Shown here in pieces: positions 1 to 9,673 of a DNA stretch of 64,000 nucleotides. This stretch comes from Brucella sp. BE17 (GTDB lineage: Bacteria > Pseudomonadota > Alphaproteobacteria > Rhizobiales > Rhizobiaceae). A program made the translations under genes and the position numbers. Each line of letters begins with the position of its first letter. Position 1 is the stretch's first letter. Where the stretch lies: positions 1,612,001 to 1,676,000 of the forward strand of contig NZ_CP154467.1 of NCBI RefSeq assembly GCF_039545455.1, given 5' to 3'. The notes below the pieces were generated by a model. The model had not been told where the DNA came from. It was given only the letters and a program-made list of their open reading frames with translations, and did no database searches.

Positions 1-2
1 TC

Positions 3-59
3 AAATCGGCTCTGGGAGCGGCGATCCTCAAAGCCACAACGCGCACACTCAAAGCATAA
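3..59 (+). CDS. 3' end of an upstream protein-coding gene (partial)
   Basis: The third frame is open from the window edge to a TAA at 57-59 and encodes the last 18 residues of a protein ending in TRTLKA. The stop lies 9 nt before the start of the DUF1284 gene, which is the spacing expected of two genes in one operon. Too little is present to name the family. Confidence 0.4.
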   Translation, partial: KSALGAAILKATTRTLKA

Positions 60-68
60 CGTTCCTTT

Positions 69-509
69 ATGACGATACGCCTGCGGGGCCATCATCTTCT
101 TTGCATGCTGACTTATGTCGGCAAGGGCTACAGTCCGGCTTTCGTGGAAAATTATGACACGATTGCCGACCGCCTCAGCAAGGGGGAAGACATTCTGCTC
201 ATCGATGGCCCTGATGACATTTGTGCGCCCCTGATTTGCGGGGGCGTCTGCCATTGCCATAATGAAAGCGTCTTAGGGCGTGACCGGCTGGCAATCGAAG
301 ATATAAGCCAGCTTGTGGGGCAACGGCTTCTGCCACAACAACCCTTTATGCTGGATGCAAAACGTCTTGCATCTATGCGCGATGCATTTGCCGATGGTTC
401 ATTGCGCAGGGCTTGTGTCGACTGCGAATGGCACGATCTGTGTACCAGGATCGCCATTACCGACAATTTCAACACTGTGAAAGTAACAAGGCCGCCCGTC
501 TCAACGTGA
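69..509 (+). CDS. DUF1284 family cysteine-rich protein
   Basis: The 146-residue product opens with the RGHHLLC motif (residues 6-12) that defines DUF1284. It carries eight cysteines (12, 52, 57, 61, 63, 116, 119, 125), grouped in a way that would suit a metal or iron-sulfur site, although no function is established for the family. It has no signal peptide or membrane segment, so a cytoplasmic location is inferred. The gene starts 9 nt after the stop of the preceding partial gene, so the two are probably co-transcribed. It converges with the terC gene, leaving only 23 bp between the two stops. Family assignment is firm; function is unknown. Confidence 0.8.
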   Translation: MTIRLRGHHLLCMLTYVGKGYSPAFVENYDTIADRLSKGEDILLIDGPDDICAPLICGGVCHCHNESVLGRDRLAIEDISQLVGQRLLPQQPFMLDAKRLASMRDAFADGSLRRACVDCEWHDLCTRIAITDNFNTVKVTRPPVST

Positions 510-532
510 GAGGGCGACCCATTTTACACCGG

Positions 533-1276
533 TTATTGATCGGTCCGTTTTCGTCGCGCCAACATATTAAGCGCTTCGACCAACGCCGAGAACCCCATGG
601 CTGCGTAGATATAGCCCTTGGGCACATGATAGCCGAAGCCATCGGCGATCAGCGTCATGCCGATCATCAGCAGGAAGCCGAGCGCAAGCATGACGATGGT
701 CGGATTTGCGGCAATAAAGCGCGATAGCGGATCGGCTGCCAGCAACATCACGGTAACAGCAGACACGACCGCAATCACCATGATGGCGATCTCATCGGTC
801 ATACCGACAGCGGTGATGATGGAATCCACCGAGAAAACCAGATCGAGAATAAGGATCTGGACAATAGCAGTTCCCATCGTAAGCTGGACCACCTTGCCGC
901 CAATGTTTTCCTTGCTGTCATGCGGATCGACGGTGTGATGGATTTCCTTCGTCGCCTTCCAGACCAGAAACAGTCCGCCTGCAATCAGAATAATGTCGCG
1001 CCATGAGAAACCGTTACCGAAAATCTTGATAACCGGCTCGGTCAGTTGTACGATGATGGAAATGGTGAAGAGAAGCGCCAGACGCAGGATGAGCGCCGCA
1101 CCAATACCAATTCGGCGCGCTTTCGATTGCAGATGCGGCGGCAGCTTGTTGGTGAGGATGGAGATGAAGATCAGATTGTCGATACCCAGCACGATTTCCA
1201 TCGTCACCAGTGTAATCAGCGCGGCCCAGCCAGCCGGGCTCGAGAGGAATGCCAGATGCTCGGCAAAAAACTCCAT
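533..1276 (-). CDS. TerC family integral membrane protein
   Basis: This 247-residue protein is almost entirely hydrophobic, with about seven predicted membrane spans. It has the two acidic TerC signatures: one around residues 26-34 (MEIVLGIDN) and one around 143-152 ([10 protein letters not shown]), whose Glu/Asp residues lie inside membrane helices. TerC proteins are linked to tellurite resistance and, in several bacteria, to manganese or other metal export. The substrate here is not known. Residues 114-126 form the usual polar cytoplasmic loop. It is the last gene of the minus-strand series that starts near zapA, but the 79-bp gap before it may hold its own promoter. Confidence 0.85.
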   Translation of the reverse strand: MEFFAEHLAFLSSPAGWAALITLVTMEIVLGIDNLIFISILTNKLPPHLQSKARRIGIGAALILRLALLFTISIIVQLTEPVIKIFGNGFSWRDIILIAGGLFLVWKATKEIHHTVDPHDSKENIGGKVVQLTMGTAIVQILILDLVFSVDSIITAVGMTDEIAIMVIAVVSAVTVMLLAADPLSRFIAANPTIVMLALGFLLMIGMTLIADGFGYHVPKGYIYAAMGFSALVEALNMLARRKRTDQ

Positions 1277-1355
1277 GAAGACCTATCCTTTGTGAAACAT
1301 GTCGCAAGAAGATAGGAACTCGAAATGGCCGTTCAACTCCTCGTGAAGAGAAAAA

Positions 1356-2180
1356 TCACGCCCAGAAGTCAGGGAGGGTTTCCTCAAGCCGCGGACCGAT
1401 GCGCAAAGGGGCTACTTTTTCAGCGAGGCCTGTACGGTCGGAAATTTCGATACATACACCGCAAATCGTGGCTTTTCCGCTGGCTGCTTCAAAACGGCCC
1501 TTGGGCACTTTGGACAAAAAGCGATTGAGCGGTTCTTCCTTGTCCATGCCGAGAGACGAATCATAATCGCCGCACATACCTGCATCCGACATATAGGCGG
1601 TGCCATTGCGCAAAATCTGGCAATCGGCGGTCGGCACATGCGTGTGGGTGCCGACAACGGCGCTGGCGCGACCATCGACAAAATGGCCGAAACATTGTTT
1701 TTCGCTGGTGGCTTCGGCATGAAAATCGAAGAATACGGCATCCGCCTGCTCACCAAGCGGACAGGCTTCAAGAATTTTTTCGGCAGCGATAAACGGGTCA
1801 TCGAGATCGGGATGCATGAAAACGCGGCCCATCACGTTGGAAACCAGCACGCGCGCGCCGTTCTTTGCGATATAAAGCCCCTCGCCTTTACCAGCAGTGC
1901 CTTTGGGGAAATTTGCAGGCCGTAAAAAACGGTCTTCGCGTTTGGAGAAATCCAGCGCCTCGCGCTGATCCCAGACATGGTTTCCGGTCGTCACCACATC
2001 AGCGCCGGCACGGATGGTATCGTGAAAAATATCTTCCGTGATGCCAAAACCGCCTGCGGCGTTCTCGCCATTGACGATCACGAAATCGAGCTTCAGATCG
2101 GAAATCAGCCCCGGCAGCTTGTCATAAACCGCCGTGCGCCCCGACCGGCCCACCATATCCCCCAGAAAAAGTAATCTCAT
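1356..2180 (-). CDS. YmdB-type calcineurin-like metallophosphoesterase
   Basis: The 274-residue product matches the YmdB/TIGR00282 family of dinuclear metal phosphoesterases, which hydrolyse 2',3'-cyclic nucleotides in characterised members. Metal ligands are visible in order: Asp8 in FLGDMVG, the NGEN box at 37-40, GNH at 66-68, and the histidines of GTHTHV at 178-182. It is cytoplasmic, with no signal peptide. The start is 13 bp after the stop of the 5-formyl-THF cyclo-ligase gene, so the two are likely one operon, an arrangement seen widely in Rhizobiales. The cellular role in this lineage is not established. Confidence 0.85.
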   Translation of the reverse strand: MRLLFLGDMVGRSGRTAVYDKLPGLISDLKLDFVIVNGENAAGGFGITEDIFHDTIRAGADVVTTGNHVWDQREALDFSKREDRFLRPANFPKGTAGKGEGLYIAKNGARVLVSNVMGRVFMHPDLDDPFIAAEKILEACPLGEQADAVFFDFHAEATSEKQCFGHFVDGRASAVVGTHTHVPTADCQILRNGTAYMSDAGMCGDYDSSLGMDKEEPLNRFLSKVPKGRFEAASGKATICGVCIEISDRTGLAEKVAPLRIGPRLEETLPDFWA

Positions 2181-2193
2181 AAATGCGTCTTTA

Positions 2194-2781
2194 TCAGTCC
2201 TGATCGAAGATGCGCAAGCCGGTCTCGGTCAGTATCTGGTGAAGAGCGATATCATGCGGCTCGTTGGGTACATGCTGAACCTCCTGACAATCAAAGCCCA
2301 TCCCGACCAGCAACGGTTCCAGACCGCGCGCCGCAAAACCCGCCAGCGCACGATCATAATGACCGGCACCATAACCCAACCGATGCCCGCGCCGATCAAA
2401 AGCAGCAAGCGGCATCAGCATGATAGCCGGATCGACCAGCGGCGCATGCTCGTCCGGTCCCATCGTACCAAATCCAGTCTGGACAAGCTCTGCATCCGGC
2501 AGATATTCACGAAAGGCGATTGTGTCCCTGTCCAGCACCACCGGCAGGCAAAGCCGTGCACCATTGCTCCGCAAGAAAGACAATAGAGGCCGAGGGTCGA
2601 TCTCTGAACGGATAGGCCAGTAACCGGCGACCATTGTACCAGCGGGTATTACGATGGCGGCTTCGGCTTTTTTAGCGGCAGAAAGAGAGGCTTCATAGTG
2701 GTAACGCGGGTCAAGCGCATCGCGCTGCGCCAGAACCTGACGCCGCAATGCCTGCTTATCCTGATTATGCTCCGCCACCAT
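2194..2781 (-). CDS. 5-formyltetrahydrofolate cyclo-ligase
   Basis: The enzyme converts 5-formyl-THF to 5,10-methenyl-THF using ATP, returning a storage folate to one-carbon metabolism. The family signature is clear near the C-terminus of the 195-residue product, in the stretch DRRGHRLGYGAGHYDR, which holds the nucleotide and Mg-binding residues. The ATG at 2781 is chosen over the in-frame TTG six bases upstream because a GAGAGG Shine-Dalgarno element sits seven bases before it. In many bacteria this gene (ygfA) is next to 6S RNA and zapA. Here a 332-residue membrane protein gene lies between it and the 6S RNA, with overall order preserved. Confidence 0.9.
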   Translation of the reverse strand: MVAEHNQDKQALRRQVLAQRDALDPRYHYEASLSAAKKAEAAIVIPAGTMVAGYWPIRSEIDPRPLLSFLRSNGARLCLPVVLDRDTIAFREYLPDAELVQTGFGTMGPDEHAPLVDPAIMLMPLAAFDRRGHRLGYGAGHYDRALAGFAARGLEPLLVGMGFDCQEVQHVPNEPHDIALHQILTETGLRIFDQD

Positions 2782-2853
2782 CCTCAAGCCTCTCCCGATT
2801 GCAACGCGATGCTGACAGTGGAACCGGATTAGACCATGCAGTCAAGGATTCCT

Positions 2854-3852
2854 TCACAGCGAAGCAGCCATCCGTTCGGACCGGTCGCGGATAACGCGCA
2901 GCACCACACCATGAAAATCATTGAGAAACACCTTGCCCCACCAATCGCAATAGAAATCGAACGGTGTCGCAATCTGGTAATGCGTGGTGAGGGTCAGGCG
3001 CGTGCGGCCATCGGGCAACGGCTCAAGCTGGTAATCGCCGCGGGCCAGCTTCAGATACCGGCTATCAACCTTGATATGCGCTTCAACTGCCTCTGGAATG
3101 GAATTGGGGCCAAAGCGGAAATCCCATGCCAGAAGCTTATTTTCTTCCCAGCGCGTGACAATTTCCTGAAAATTCACACCACGCGTCCATTGCAGCTCGC
3201 GCACCGCACCAATGCCTTCTCCTTCAATCCGCGCATCGAGCGGCTGCGGCACACCCAGAACACCGTGACTGAAGGTCCATGACAGCTCCTCGGCACGCAC
3301 ATTGCGAATTTCAACCGTCTGTTTCCAGACCTGTTCGGGGGGAGCCGCAATATCGATCACCGTGGTGACAGCACTCTCATGCAGCGTGTAGGCAATCTGT
3401 TGCTCAAACGGAAACACCAACAAAGGCAGCGCAATGACAAGCGTCGTCGAGCGGCGCGAACGCAATTGACGGATAATCCACAAAGTAAGTGCCGAGCCAA
3501 GCGCCGAAAACAAAATCAGAAAGGGTGCCGCCATGGCAACGCAAATACCTGCCTCGCGAAACAACACCATGCTGATCACGACCAGCCCGGCGATGATCGC
3601 AAGCCCGATCCGAACATGATGCCAGAGCCGCTTTTCAGCCCGCGGATCAGCGAGACTGGAGGCAAGGCTTGCCACCCCCATCGGCAACAATATAAGACCC
3701 GCGAAAAACGGCATCGTGTCCTTTGCCACATCCGACCAGATCAGCACATAAAGCAGCAGGCCATAGGCAAACGCCACCGGAACGGCAACAAACAATCTTT
3801 CTTTGGGGTCGGGCTTTCTGGGAGGCTCTTGCGGAGGGGGTGATGTCGACAT
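2854..3852 (-). CDS. SRPBCC-domain membrane protein
   Basis: The 332-residue product begins with a proline-rich cytoplasmic segment. About four hydrophobic spans follow in the first half, then a soluble C-terminal half that looks like an SRPBCC/START-type lipid- or ligand-binding domain (pattern IDIAAPPEQVWKQT, then a run of beta strands). No specific substrate can be assigned. The ATG at 3852 is preferred. An in-frame start 34 codons upstream would run into the 3' flank of the 6S RNA and adds residues of non-coding character. The position between 6S RNA and the folate cyclo-ligase suggests read-through from the 6S or zapA promoter is possible. Confidence 0.7.
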   Translation of the reverse strand: MSTSPPPQEPPRKPDPKERLFVAVPVAFAYGLLLYVLIWSDVAKDTMPFFAGLILLPMGVASLASSLADPRAEKRLWHHVRIGLAIIAGLVVISMVLFREAGICVAMAAPFLILFSALGSALTLWIIRQLRSRRSTTLVIALPLLVFPFEQQIAYTLHESAVTTVIDIAAPPEQVWKQTVEIRNVRAEELSWTFSHGVLGVPQPLDARIEGEGIGAVRELQWTRGVNFQEIVTRWEENKLLAWDFRFGPNSIPEAVEAHIKVDSRYLKLARGDYQLEPLPDGRTRLTLTTHYQIATPFDFYCDWWGKVFLNDFHGVVLRVIRDRSERMAASL

Positions 3853-3984
3853 GAGAAAATGAATTCCGTGAGATTGCCGTCTGTTTATGGACAATCCACA
3901 GCTAATGGCAAGCCCCGTCTTCTGCCTTCGGCAAACATGCTTCAGGCTCGACAAGGTGCAGAGGTAAAAGGAAAGGTGGCGACC

Positions 3985-4150
3985 GCGACGACCGATGGAA
4001 GAGATTGATCCCGGGAACCTACAACGTAGGTGGGCACCATATGCGAAGGCCCACAGGCCCTCACAGGGACAGTTCCCTTAGAGATCAATAAGGCCCCGGG
4101 GATGCTATTACTCCTGTCGGGAAGCGCAGTACACCACTGACCAATATAGT
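3985..4150 (-). ncRNA. ssrS: 6S RNA
   Basis: 6S RNA mimics an open promoter and binds the housekeeping RNA polymerase holoenzyme in stationary phase. The minus strand folds into the expected long hairpin. ATTGATC pairs with GATCAAT, and GGGAAC with GTTCCC. GTGGGC pairs with GCCCAC as the terminal stem, and CCTAC-GTT-GTAGG forms a small side hairpin seen in alphaproteobacterial 6S RNAs. Synteny is strong: it lies just downstream of zapA and upstream of the 5-formyl-THF cyclo-ligase region on the same strand. The ends are estimates. An ORF of 75 codons across this interval is an artefact. Confidence 0.85.
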
Positions 4151-4217
4151 CGCTCGATGGTGACCGCACCAGTGGCTTGCAGCGCTTTAGCTAAAAATAT
4201 TTTGCGAAATAATACGC

Positions 4218-4586
4218 TTACGAATTGCCGCGCGGCGTGATGCGTGAAGCAACCTGCTCCAGCCGCATTGCAACATCGCCGAGAACACCAGCCAGCGTTG
4301 TGTCATTGCTCTCCGCACGCGCCAATGCCTCTTCGCGCGAGCGACGCAAAGTCTCGACCTCGTTCTCAAGCGCTTTGACGCGCTTCTGCGTTTCAGAAAA
4401 CTCATCCATGACCATGATACCGGCCATGACCGTCAGACGCAGATCGCCAATTTCACCAAAAGACGACTTGAGATGTGTGACATATTGATCGAAACGATCT
4501 GCAAGCCCGGAGAGGTGCTCTTCCTGTCCCTCGTCGCAGGCCATGCGATAAGCCTTGCCATCAATGGTAACGGTAACGGTTGCTAT
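4218..4586 (-). CDS. zapA: cell division protein ZapA, apparent AUA start
   Basis: ZapA bundles FtsZ filaments at the division ring. The product has the ZapA N-terminal beta strand pattern (ATVTVTIDGKAYRMAC), then a long helical C-terminal half that forms the tetramer coiled coil (about residues 55-115). The conserved N-terminus is encoded upstream of the first ATG (4544). The codons between an in-frame TAG and that ATG contain no ATG, GTG or TTG. An AGGAGG ribosome-binding site ends five bases before an AUA codon at 4586-4584, giving a 122-residue protein of normal length. Starting at 4544 would remove 14 conserved residues. The gene follows the DUF4164 gene with a 9-bp gap, as in other Rhizobiales. 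Confidence 0.8.
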   Translation of the reverse strand: MATVTVTIDGKAYRMACDEGQEEHLSGLADRFDQYVTHLKSSFGEIGDLRLTVMAGIMVMDEFSETQKRVKALENEVETLRRSREEALARAESNDTTLAGVLGDVAMRLEQVASRITPRGNS

Positions 4587-4595
4587 GATAGCCTC

Positions 4596-4868
4596 CTATC
4601 GGTCCAGAACGGCGCGGATCGTCTCCATGGCCGTCACAAGACGCCGTGAAACTTCCTTATTGGCAGCTTCAAGCCGCTCGGCCCGTGCTTCGGATTGATC
4701 GAGTTCGCGTGCAAGACGGCTGCGATCCGCATTCATCCGCTGCACTTCCTCCTCGGCTTCGGCGAAATCGCCTTCCTTGTCCAGCCGCAGCTCGACAGAT
4801 TCTTCAAGCGTGTTGAGCGCCTTTTTCAGCCGATCCAGCACTTCTATGAGGGTTACTTCGGGTGCCAT
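4596..4868 (-). CDS. DUF4164 family coiled-coil protein
   Basis: This 90-residue, charged, almost wholly helical protein (long heptad-like stretch about residues 10-85) belongs to the DUF4164 group found immediately upstream of zapA in Rhizobiales. Its partner is probably ZapA or another divisome protein, but this is inference from neighbourhood only. The ATG at 4868 is chosen over an upstream in-frame ATG because AAAGGA lies just before it and the longer form adds non-conserved basic residues. zapA follows 9 bp later, which supports co-transcription. Confidence 0.75.
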   Translation of the reverse strand: MAPEVTLIEVLDRLKKALNTLEESVELRLDKEGDFAEAEEEVQRMNADRSRLARELDQSEARAERLEAANKEVSRRLVTAMETIRAVLDR

Positions 4869-5293
4869 CCATATCCTTTCCGGTGTCCCGGCCCTGAAAT
4901 CCACGTCGAAATTTGCGTTCCTTCGGTGCAACGCCGGTGCCACATGACAGACATCGAATCGCGTTTACCCGATTTGTCTCTTTGAAAAGACTGTAATAAT
5001 CGACTGCCGGATAAGCAACAAATGAGGGGCCATGTAAGCCTTCATGCACTGTTTAATCGGTGCAAAACGGCTTTTCAGCGATTGCAGCCCACTTTTCACA
5101 GACTGAACATGCATAATCGCGCAGTGTTTATTGTTCTCAACCCATCGATTTATTGACTCCTCATGTGCAGGTGCTATTTGTCCCGGTGCCTTTTAGGACA
5201 TGAAAAGCAGCAAATGATTTCCTGCTGATCGTTCTCTTCTCGAAGGCATCGCCGCAACCCCGTTAAACCCACCCTGGAAAGACGGCTGAGACC
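4869..5293 (+). other. Intergenic region upstream of tkt and the DUF4164-zapA unit
   Basis: This 425-bp gap separates divergent transcription units, so it should hold promoters in both directions. No open frame with coding character is seen. A good sigma70-like pair for tkt lies at 5153-5180, and an ATCGATTTA motif just overlaps its upstream side. Confidence 0.5.
5153..5180 (+). promoter_or_regulatory. Candidate tkt promoter
   Basis: TTGACT at 5153-5158 is separated by 16 bp from TATTTG at 5175-5180. The predicted transcript would have a leader of about 105 nt before the tkt start. The elements are only moderately close to consensus. Confidence 0.35.
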
Positions 5294-7285
5294 ATGACCA
5301 ATTCCGACAAGCAAAACCAACTGGCCAACGCGATCCGCTTTCTTTCGATCGATGCGGTCGAGAAAGCCAATTCCGGCCATCCCGGCCTGCCGATGGGCGC
5401 AGCCGACATAGCGACGACGCTTTATACCCGCTTTCTTTCGCACGACCCGCAGAACCCGCATTGGCCGGATCGCGACCGTTTCGTGCTGTCCGCCGGTCAC
5501 GGCTCGATGCTGCTTTATTCGCTGCTCTATCTTTCGGGCTACGAAGACATCACCATCGATGAGATCAAGAATTTTCGCCAGCTTGGCGCCCGCACCGCAG
5601 GCCATCCGGAATACGGTCATGCCGCAGGCATTGAAACCACGACCGGGCCGCTTGGCCAGGGCATTGCCAATGCTGTGGGTATGGCGCTTTCCGAACGCAT
5701 CCTCAATGCGCAGTTCGGCGACAGCCTCGTCGATCACTACACCTATGCAATTGTTGGTGACGGTTGCCTTATGGAAGGCATCAGCCAGGAAGCCATGGCA
5801 CTCGCAGGCCATCTGCAATTGAGCAAGTTGATTGTCTTCTGGGATGACAACAACATCTCCATCGACGGCCCGGTTTCGCTTGCTGACAACACCGACCAGC
5901 CAGCGCGTTTCGCAGCTTCAGGCTGGAACACCATTTCTGTCGACGGTCATGATCAGGAAGCTATTGCCAAGGCCATCGAGCTTGCAAAGACCTCTGATCG
6001 CCCGACATTCATCGCCTGCAAAACGACCATCGGTTTTGGTTCGCCCAACAAGGCCGGCACCAACAAGGTGCACGGCTCGCCACTGGGTGCAGAAGAAATC
6101 GTCGCAACCCGCAAGGCGCTGGGGTGGAACTCGGAGCCCTTCGTCGTTCCCGCTGAAGTGCTGGACAGCTGGCGTGTGGCGGGCCTCAACGCCGCCAAGA
6201 AGCGTCAGGAATGGGAAAAGCGTTTCGCTGCAGCCGATGCTGAAACCCGCGCTGAATTCGAGCGGCGCATGCGTGGAGAGCTGCCTTCCAATTTCGATGC
6301 GACGATCATCGAGTATAAAAAGAAGCTCTCCGTCGACAAGCCGAAGGTCGCCACCCGCAAATCATCGGAAATGGCGCTGGAAGTCATCAATGGCGTTGTG
6401 CCGGAAACCATTGGCGGCTCTGCCGACCTGACCGGCTCCAACAACACCAAGACCAGCCAGACCAAGGCTGTTACCCCGGAAAATTACGGCGGCCGTTATA
6501 TTCATTACGGCATCCGTGAACACGGCATGGCGGCAGCCATGAACGGCATGGCGCTGCATGGCGGCCTCATTCCATATTCGGGCACCTTCATGTGCTTCTC
6601 GGATTATTGCCGTCCAGCCATGCGCCTTTCCTCGCTGATGGGTATCCGCGTTGTCTATGTCATGACACATGATTCCATCGGTCTTGGTGAAGATGGACCG
6701 ACCCACCAGCCGGTCGAACATATGGCTGTTCTGCGGGCCATCCCCAACCATAATGTCTTCCGCCCGGCGGACGCTGTGGAAGCGGCTGAATGCTGGCAGT
6801 TGGCGCTGCAATCACAGAAGACACCTTCGACACTGGCACTGACCCGCCAGAACCTCCCGGTCGTTCGCACCGAGCATCACGATGAAAATCTGAGCGCATA
6901 CGGTGCCTATGAACTGGCAAAAGCCAGCAGCGACGCCAAGGTTTCGATCTTCGCAACCGGCTCGGAAGTTGAAATTGCGCTCAAGGCTCGTGATCTTCTT
7001 GAAGGCAATGGCATTGCGACCCGTGTTGTGTCGGTTCCCTGCTTTGAGCTTTTTGAGCAGCAGAGCGACGCTTACAAGCAGGCAACGCTGGGCGATGCTC
7101 CGGTCAAGGTCGCCATCGAAGCCGGTCTGGCGCTTGGCTGGGAACGCTTCATTGGTGAAAACGGCATATTCATCGGCATGAAGGGCTTTGGCGCATCCGG
7201 TGAGATCAGCGATCTCTACAAGCATTTCGGCATTACAGCGGAAGCGGCTGCCGAGGCTGCGCAAAAGAAGCTCAACGCCGCATAA
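5294..7285 (+). CDS. tkt: transketolase
   Basis: This thiamine-diphosphate enzyme moves two-carbon units between ketose and aldose phosphates and links the pentose phosphate pathway to glycolysis. The 663-residue length is normal. The SGHPG loop (residues 27-31), the ThDP-binding GDG at 155-157 followed by the NN of DDNN near 184, and the REHGM segment with the activating glutamate near 411 are all present. The central Pyr domain and the C-terminal domain are intact. A perfect 11-bp hairpin follows within 6 bp, before gap. In Brucella, sugar catabolism leans on the pentose phosphate route, so this gene is probably essential for sugar growth (inference from family knowledge). Confidence 0.95.
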   Translation: MTNSDKQNQLANAIRFLSIDAVEKANSGHPGLPMGAADIATTLYTRFLSHDPQNPHWPDRDRFVLSAGHGSMLLYSLLYLSGYEDITIDEIKNFRQLGARTAGHPEYGHAAGIETTTGPLGQGIANAVGMALSERILNAQFGDSLVDHYTYAIVGDGCLMEGISQEAMALAGHLQLSKLIVFWDDNNISIDGPVSLADNTDQPARFAASGWNTISVDGHDQEAIAKAIELAKTSDRPTFIACKTTIGFGSPNKAGTNKVHGSPLGAEEIVATRKALGWNSEPFVVPAEVLDSWRVAGLNAAKKRQEWEKRFAAADAETRAEFERRMRGELPSNFDATIIEYKKKLSVDKPKVATRKSSEMALEVINGVVPETIGGSADLTGSNNTKTSQTKAVTPENYGGRYIHYGIREHGMAAAMNGMALHGGLIPYSGTFMCFSDYCRPAMRLSSLMGIRVVYVMTHDSIGLGEDGPTHQPVEHMAVLRAIPNHNVFRPADAVEAAECWQLALQSQKTPSTLALTRQNLPVVRTEHHDENLSAYGAYELAKASSDAKVSIFATGSEVEIALKARDLLEGNGIATRVVSVPCFELFEQQSDAYKQATLGDAPVKVAIEAGLALGWERFIGENGIFIGMKGFGASGEISDLYKHFGITAEAAAEAAQKKLNAA

Positions 7286-7290
7286 TAAAT

Positions 7291-7319
7291 GAACGCCGGC
7301 GCCAAACACGCCGGCGTTC
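7291..7319 (+). terminator. Hairpin after tkt
   Basis: A perfect 11-bp inverted repeat (GAACGCCGGCG at 7291-7301 and its complement at 7309-7319) with a 7-nt loop lies 5 bp after the tkt stop. The run of T that follows is weak (ATCCTTCT), so it may only attenuate transcription into gap or protect the 3' end. Confidence 0.6.
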
Positions 7320-7399
7320 ATCCTTCTAAGTCCGCTCTTCGATCAAGATCGGTTATCAAGCCCTGCATATGTAGAACCCATTCGGGAGAATTAGAGAAA

Positions 7400-8407
7400 A
7401 TGGCAGTTCGCGTCGCAATCAATGGTTTTGGCCGCATTGGCCGCAATGTCCTTCGCGCAATCGTCGAATCGGGTCGCACCGATATTCAGGTCGTTGCCAT
7501 CAACGATCTCGGTCCGGTTGAAACCAACGCCCATCTGCTGCGCTATGATAGCGTTCATGGCCGTTTTCCCAAGGAAGTCAAAGTCGCAGGCGACACCATC
7601 GATGTCGGTTATGGCCCGATCAAGGTGCACGCCGTGCGCAACCCGGCTGAACTGCCGTGGAAAGAAGAAGGCGTCGATATAGCACTTGAATGCACCGGCA
7701 TTTTCGCAACCCGCGACAAGGCTGCCGCTCATCTTGAAGCTGGTGCCAAGCGCGTCATCGTTTCGGCCCCTGCCGATGGCGCTGACCTGACTGTCGTTTA
7801 TGGCGTCAATCACGACAAGCTCAGCAAGGACCATCTGGTCATTTCCAACGCATCTTGCACCACCAACTGCCTTGCACCCGTGGCGCAGGTCCTCAACGAT
7901 GCCATTGGCATCGAAAAGGGTTTCATGACCACGATCCACTCCTATACGGGTGACCAGCCAACGCTCGACACCATGCACAAGGACCTCTATCGTGCGCGTG
8001 CTGCAGCGCTTTCGATGATCCCGACCTCGACGGGTGCCGCCAAGGCAGTCGGTCTGGTGCTGCCCGAACTCAAGGGCAAACTCGACGGCGTCTCTATTCG
8101 CGTGCCGACCCCCAACGTATCGGTTGTGGACCTCACCTTCATCGCCAAGCGTGAAACAACAGTCGAAGAAGTCAACAATGCAATCCGCGAAGCTGCCAAT
8201 GGCCGCCTCAAGGGCGTTCTCGGCTATACCGATGAAAAGCTTGTCTCGCACGACTTCAATCACGATTCGCATTCGTCGGTCTTCCACACCGACCAGACCA
8301 AGGTCATGGAAGGCACCATGGTGCGTATCCTGAGCTGGTATGACAATGAATGGGGCTTCTCCAGCCGCATGAGCGACACAGCTGTCGCTTTCGGCAAGCT
8401 GATCTGA
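7400..8407 (+). CDS. gap: glyceraldehyde-3-phosphate dehydrogenase, type I
   Basis: The enzyme oxidises glyceraldehyde-3-phosphate to 1,3-bisphosphoglycerate with NAD. The 335-residue product shows the Rossmann signature [10 protein letters not shown] (7-16) and the active-site SNASCTTNC with catalytic Cys153. The HSYTGDQ segment with the partner histidine follows at about 180, and the C-terminal SWYDNEWG is present. The start at 7400 is chosen because the protein family begins with this V-RVAINGFG pattern; a longer frame would extend into the hairpin after tkt. gap is followed by its own terminator and then pgk, so gap and pgk have separate transcripts at least in part. Confidence 0.96.
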   Translation: MAVRVAINGFGRIGRNVLRAIVESGRTDIQVVAINDLGPVETNAHLLRYDSVHGRFPKEVKVAGDTIDVGYGPIKVHAVRNPAELPWKEEGVDIALECTGIFATRDKAAAHLEAGAKRVIVSAPADGADLTVVYGVNHDKLSKDHLVISNASCTTNCLAPVAQVLNDAIGIEKGFMTTIHSYTGDQPTLDTMHKDLYRARAAALSMIPTSTGAAKAVGLVLPELKGKLDGVSIRVPTPNVSVVDLTFIAKRETTVEEVNNAIREAANGRLKGVLGYTDEKLVSHDFNHDSHSSVFHTDQTKVMEGTMVRILSWYDNEWGFSSRMSDTAVAFGKLI

Positions 8408-8417
8408 TCAACTGACT

Positions 8418-8447
8418 ACGCCCCTTCATAATCGAAGGGGCGTTTTT
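8418..8447 (+). terminator. Rho-independent terminator after gap
   Basis: A 10-bp stem (ACGCCCCTTC paired with GAAGGGGCGT) with a 6-nt loop is followed by five T residues. It begins 11 bp after the gap stop. Confidence 0.85.
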
Positions 8448-8475
8448 ACTCCTGATGTAAACAGAGAGAAGAAAT

Positions 8476-9666
8476 ATGACGTTTCGCACCCTTGACGATG
8501 CCGATGTAAAATCAAAACGCGTTCTGGTTCGTGTCGATCTCAATGTACCGATGGCCAATGGGGAAGTCACGGACCTCACCCGTATCGAGCGCATCGTGCC
8601 GACCGTCGAAGAGTTGTCGAAGAATGGCGCAAAAGTTATTCTGCTCGCGCATTTCGGCCGTCCGAAAGGGGTTGCTTCCGACGAAAATTCTCTCAAACAG
8701 GTCGTCAAGCCGCTCGCTAAAGTCCTGGATTTCGATGTGTCTTTCGCTGAAGACAGCATCGGCGAGAAGGCCAAAACAGCCGTCGATGCGTTGAAAGACG
8801 GTGATATCCTGTTGCTCGAAAACACCCGTTTTCACAAGGGCGAAGAAAAGAACGACGCTGACTACGTGGCAGCGCTTGCCGCCAATGGCGACATTTTCGT
8901 CAACGATGCCTTTTCAGCAGCCCACCGCGCCCATGCCTCGACCGAAGGGCTTGCGCATGTGCTGCCTGCTTATGCCGGGCGCGCCATGCAGGCCGAGCTT
9001 GAAGCGCTTCAAAAAGGTCTGGGGCAACCCGCCCGCCCGGTGGTTGCCATTGTCGGCGGTGCCAAGGTTTCAACCAAGCTCGACCTCCTTTCCAACCTCA
9101 TCGAAAAAGTCGACGCGCTGGTAATCGGTGGCGGCATGGCCAACACCTTTCTCGCGGCCCAAGGCCATGATGTTGGCAAATCGCTTTGCGAACACGACCT
9201 TGCGCCAACCGCGCGCGAAATCATGGCCAAAGCCGAAAGGACCAAATGTGCGATCATCCTGCCGGTTGATGCTGTTGTGGGCTGGCATTTTGCCGCCGAC
9301 ACACCAAACCAGACCTATGGCGTCGATGCCGTTCCGCATGATGGCATGATACTTGATGCAGGTAGCCTTTCGACCGATCTGATCGCCTCGGCCATTGATG
9401 ATGCCGCGACATTGATCTGGAACGGACCGCTTGGCGCCTTTGAACTGCGCCCCTTCGATACGGCTACGGTCAAGACCGCCAAACATGTCGCAGCCCGCAC
9501 CAAGGCAGGCAAGCTTGTGTCGGTCGGCGGCGGCGGTGATACGGTCGCAGCGCTCAATCATGCCGGTGTGGCCGATGATTTCACCTATATCTCGACCGCA
9601 GGCGGGGCCTTCCTTGAATGGATGAAAGGCAAACCGCTACCGGGCGTCGATGTGCTGAAGAAATAA
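8476..9666 (+). CDS. pgk: phosphoglycerate kinase
   Basis: The enzyme transfers phosphate from 1,3-bisphosphoglycerate to ADP. The 396-residue length fits the bacterial family. The N-terminal substrate site is seen as RVDLNVP (residues 19-25) and the AHFGRPKG segment near 55-62. The hinge and nucleotide domain contain GGAKVSTKL near 195 and the C-terminal [10 protein letters not shown] near 350. The ATG at 8476 is preceded by AGAGAGAAG. It sits between the gap terminator and its own terminator, which is shared with the convergent sugar dehydrogenase gene. Confidence 0.96.
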   Translation: MTFRTLDDADVKSKRVLVRVDLNVPMANGEVTDLTRIERIVPTVEELSKNGAKVILLAHFGRPKGVASDENSLKQVVKPLAKVLDFDVSFAEDSIGEKAKTAVDALKDGDILLLENTRFHKGEEKNDADYVAALAANGDIFVNDAFSAAHRAHASTEGLAHVLPAYAGRAMQAELEALQKGLGQPARPVVAIVGGAKVSTKLDLLSNLIEKVDALVIGGGMANTFLAAQGHDVGKSLCEHDLAPTAREIMAKAERTKCAIILPVDAVVGWHFAADTPNQTYGVDAVPHDGMILDAGSLSTDLIASAIDDAATLIWNGPLGAFELRPFDTATVKTAKHVAARTKAGKLVSVGGGGDTVAALNHAGVADDFTYISTAGGAFLEWMKGKPLPGVDVLKK

Positions 9667-9673
9667 CACTCCC

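Noticed and set aside
3942..4169. 75-codon minus-strand frame
   Set aside because: It lies over the 6S RNA structure, and its length is explained by the GC-rich RNA gene.
5174..5818. 214-codon minus-strand frame over the tkt start
   Set aside because: It is a shadow of the tkt N-terminal domain and covers the likely tkt promoter.
7391..8287. 298-codon minus-strand frame across gap
   Set aside because: It mirrors the gap coding sequence and has no ribosome-binding site or family pattern.
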